Positions 62,514 to 64,000 of a DNA stretch of 64,000 nucleotides are shown here, in pieces. The notes beneath the pieces were generated by a model. The model searched no databases, was not told the DNA's origin, and saw nothing but the letters and a program-made list of their open reading frames with translations. The stretch is taken from the NCBI RefSeq assembly GCF_000332475.2, contig NZ_AOGX02000016.1, positions 141,143 to 205,142 of the forward strand, given 5' to 3'. A program made the translations under genes and the position numbers. This stretch comes from Leptospira yanagawae serovar Saopaulo str. Sao Paulo = ATCC 700523. GTDB lineage: Bacteria > Spirochaetota > Leptospiria > Leptospirales > Leptospiraceae. Position 1 is the stretch's first letter, and each line of letters opens with the position of its first letter.

Positions 62514-62783
62514 TTATTTCAACTTTCTAATTTGGGCACAAGCGGATGCAAAATCAGAATTCCATTGTAAACCAACGTTTTGATTTTTAACATTACCTTT
62601 TGCTCTAGCATCACTCACTACATCATCATAGATACCTAAGATAATTGTTCCACATTTCTCAGCCAATACTGTGTCCGACAATTCTGCTGAATCGTTTTCT
62701 GCTGGAACTACGTATCCAACCTTTCCTGCAGTGACACAATTTGACAGAAAAACGATAATTCCAAGAAGGAATATTTTTTTCAT
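62514..62783 (-). CDS. Small lipoprotein
   Basis: 89 residues; lipobox FLSNC (Cys16). The mature part is short and helical (ELSDTVLAEKCGTIILGIYDDVVSDARAKG ... SDFASACAQIRKLK), with two more cysteines. First gene of a two-gene unit with the previous lipoprotein. AGGAG lies upstream of the ATG. Function unknown. Confidence 0.65.
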   Translation of the reverse strand: MKKIFLLGIIVFLSNCVTAGKVGYVVPAENDSAELSDTVLAEKCGTIILGIYDDVVSDARAKGNVKNQNVGLQWNSDFASACAQIRKLK

Positions 62784-63208
62784 TTTTGTTCTCCTAATTC
62801 GAATAAGGGGATTTTATTTATTTTCTCTGTAAATAAAATAAAAAAATAGAACCCATAAATTTTGAAATTATATTCTCTTAATAAAGGTGAGTTTTCTCAA
62901 ATTCATTGCACATTGCACCATATAACTATGGTTCTATATCTAGCCACTAAACCTACTTAATAGAATTCCTTACTAACGACTGCCAGCTGGACAAAGCGTT
63001 CAGTCTGGCATTTTGCTTCACGCACTAGGTACTATCCGAATTGAATCTAAAGATAGAATTCTTGATATAAGTTCGGGATCATACGGATCAATTTCAATTC
63101 TTCGTGTTCATAAAACCTCAAGAACGCAAGTAAACCCCCGCAAAAGAGTTGTTTTGAAAAGTCGTTTGATTCTACTAGGACAGATTTTGAATGAAAAAGG
63201 TTGAACAC
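62784..63208. other. 425-bp A+T-rich intergenic region with one hairpin element
   Basis: It holds the leader of the two small lipoproteins (minus) and of the DoxX gene (plus), and one hairpin element at about 62970-63030 that matches one after the DoxX gene. No credible gene is seen in the rest. Confidence 0.5.
62978..63012 (+). repeat. Hairpin element 1, upstream of the DoxX gene
   Basis: GCCAGCTGGAC and GTTCAGTCTGGC can form a stem with one unpaired base. The same design, with the same bulge position, recurs after the DoxX gene (63597-63624). Outer arms are less clear here than in the second copy. Confidence 0.55.
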
Positions 63209-63571
63209 ATGAAAAGAATCAATATCTATTATTGGATCGCCACTGGGCTTGTCTTATTTTTTTTATTACCAGGATCTGTGATGAATATAATGCAAACCAA
63301 GGATTGGCTTGAAGTATTCGAACAGCTAGGTTACCCCTCTTACTTGTTGCCTTTTTTGGGTGCGGCTAAGATTGCAGGATGTATTGGTATCGTTTTGCCT
63401 AACCTGAGACGACTAAAGGAATGGGCCTATGCCGGTCTTGTTTTCGATATCGTCGGCGCCATTTATTCCGCACTCATGGCAGGTCCTTTCGATCCGAGAC
63501 TTCTATTTATGATCCTCCCCTTATCTGCGATTTTTGCCTCCTATTTTTTATGGCATAAAAAAATCAGCTGA
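63209..63571 (+). CDS. DoxX-like membrane protein
   Basis: About 120 residues from ATG 63209 (AAAGG upstream; 63191 is an alternative). Four transmembrane helices and the DoxX-like pattern LPGSVMNIMQTKDWLEVFEQLGYPSYLLPFLGAAKIAGCIGI, followed by LKEWAYAGLVFDIVGA. This family is often linked to redox or thiosulfate metabolism; a specific role is not evident. It is flanked by two similar hairpin elements, like a gene in a cassette. Confidence 0.82.
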   Translation: MKRINIYYWIATGLVLFFLLPGSVMNIMQTKDWLEVFEQLGYPSYLLPFLGAAKIAGCIGIVLPNLRRLKEWAYAGLVFDIVGAIYSALMAGPFDPRLLFMILPLSAIFASYFLWHKKIS

Positions 63572-63575
63572 GCAG

Positions 63576-63667
63576 CAGAATGCTTTCCTGACTCCTGCCA
63601 GCTGAACCTCCTGTTCAGACTGGCGAGCTCCGCAATCCTGCTCCGCCTCCTTCAGAAACGCATTCTG
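63576..63667 (+). repeat. Hairpin element 2, with long outer arms, downstream of the DoxX gene
   Basis: The inner stem is GCCAGCTGAAC (63597-63607) with GTTCAGACTGGC (63613-63624), with one extrahelical base. The outer arms CAGAATGCTTTCCTGA (63576-63591) and TCAGAAACGCATTCTG (63652-63667) pair at 14 of 16 positions. It begins five bases after the stop codon. The form resembles the folded recombination sites (attC) of integron cassettes, but the usual core GTTRRRY is not obvious. Confidence 0.55.
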
Positions 63668-63707
63668 ACTTGGGTTACTGATTGAATTTACTGATTTTGT
63701 TCCATAC

Positions 63708-63738
63708 ATAAAAAAAGCCCCAAACTTTCGTTCAGAGC
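63708..63738 (-). terminator. Terminator downstream of 23S rRNA
   Basis: On the minus strand AAGCTCTGAAC, loop GAAA, GTTTGGGGCTT (with wobble pairs), followed by seven T. It lies about 85 bases beyond the 23S rRNA 3' end. Confidence 0.75.
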
Positions 63739-63794
63739 TTCTCCCAACATTTGTATACGACATGTAAGTTAACAAACAACGCTTCAATTTCTAC

Positions 63795-63814
63795 ATACAC
63801 GTTAACACGTGTAT
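63795..63814. repeat. Hairpin next to the 23S rRNA 3' end
   Basis: ATACACGT (63795-63802), loop TAAC, ACGTGTAT (63807-63814). It lies between the rRNA 3' end and the terminator. It may be part of the processing stalk or a second transcript-end structure. Confidence 0.45.
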
Positions 63815-63821
63815 ATTGTAA

Positions 63822-64000
<179 letters not shown>

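Noticed and set aside
63548..63787. Minus-strand frame over the second hairpin and terminator
   Set aside because: It overlaps structured non-coding elements and has no protein-like pattern.

Overview
The window looks like a chromosomal segment of a spirochaete of the genus Leptospira, probably from the free-living side of the genus. This is inferred, not searched. The reasons are the low G+C content, many lipoproteins with relaxed lipoboxes, several membrane-tethered class III nucleotide cyclases, 7TM-DISM signalling proteins, and a 23S rRNA 3' end followed directly by its own terminator, as expected where rRNA genes are unlinked.

Layout. 1-2028: end of a molybdenum cofactor operon (moaA 3' end, moaD, moaE, mobA, HAD phosphatase). 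2029-8281: a HisKA_2 histidine kinase and a small membrane-protein gene split by an insertion sequence, then an M14-type carboxypeptidase, an alpha/beta hydrolase, a small Cys-rich secreted protein and a second IS copy. 8282-16555: rnk, a glycosyltransferase-like gene, an OmpA-like lipoprotein, a sulfide:quinone oxidoreductase, a 1233-residue NHL/LamG lipoprotein and an RRM protein. 16556-22717: a signalling operon of GAF-adenylate cyclase, NarL-type regulator and 7TM sensor with a degenerate ATPase domain. 22912-24441: a secreted metalloprotease-like protein.

24699-39199 is the most striking region. Five genes abut or overlap on one strand: an AlkB-type membrane di-iron hydroxylase fused to its own ferredoxin and ferredoxin reductase, three giant lipoproteins (1020, 1413 and 1210 residues; the first two share a C-terminal architecture) and a FadL-type outer-membrane channel. 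I read this as a candidate system for capture, import and terminal oxidation of hydrophobic substrates. A DUF445 gene and a TetR regulator follow on the other strand.

41224-52754: a membrane-bound LuxR-type regulator, a membrane protein, Thermus-type isocitrate dehydrogenase, a TEX264/GyrI-like protein, an SH3b protein, a photolyase-family protein whose domains appear in reversed order, a lipoprotein pair, a DsbA-like lipoprotein, a DUF3592 protein, an ankyrin protein and a small membrane protein. 52824-64000: a FIST-cyclase truncated by the third IS copy, lipoproteins, a membrane-bound AraC-type regulator, another adenylate cyclase, a GC-rich structured element, an NTF2-like protein, two small lipoproteins, a DoxX-like gene flanked by matching hairpins, and the 3' end of 23S rRNA.

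Three copies of one 1187-bp IS3-family (IS407-type) element occur, each with a perfect 4-bp target duplication. Removing two of them in silico restores intact reading frames: an 88-residue membrane protein and a 651-residue FIST-cyclase. The third separates a secreted-protein gene from its upstream DNA just before its ribosome binding site. The copies encode identical proteins, which suggests recent transposition.
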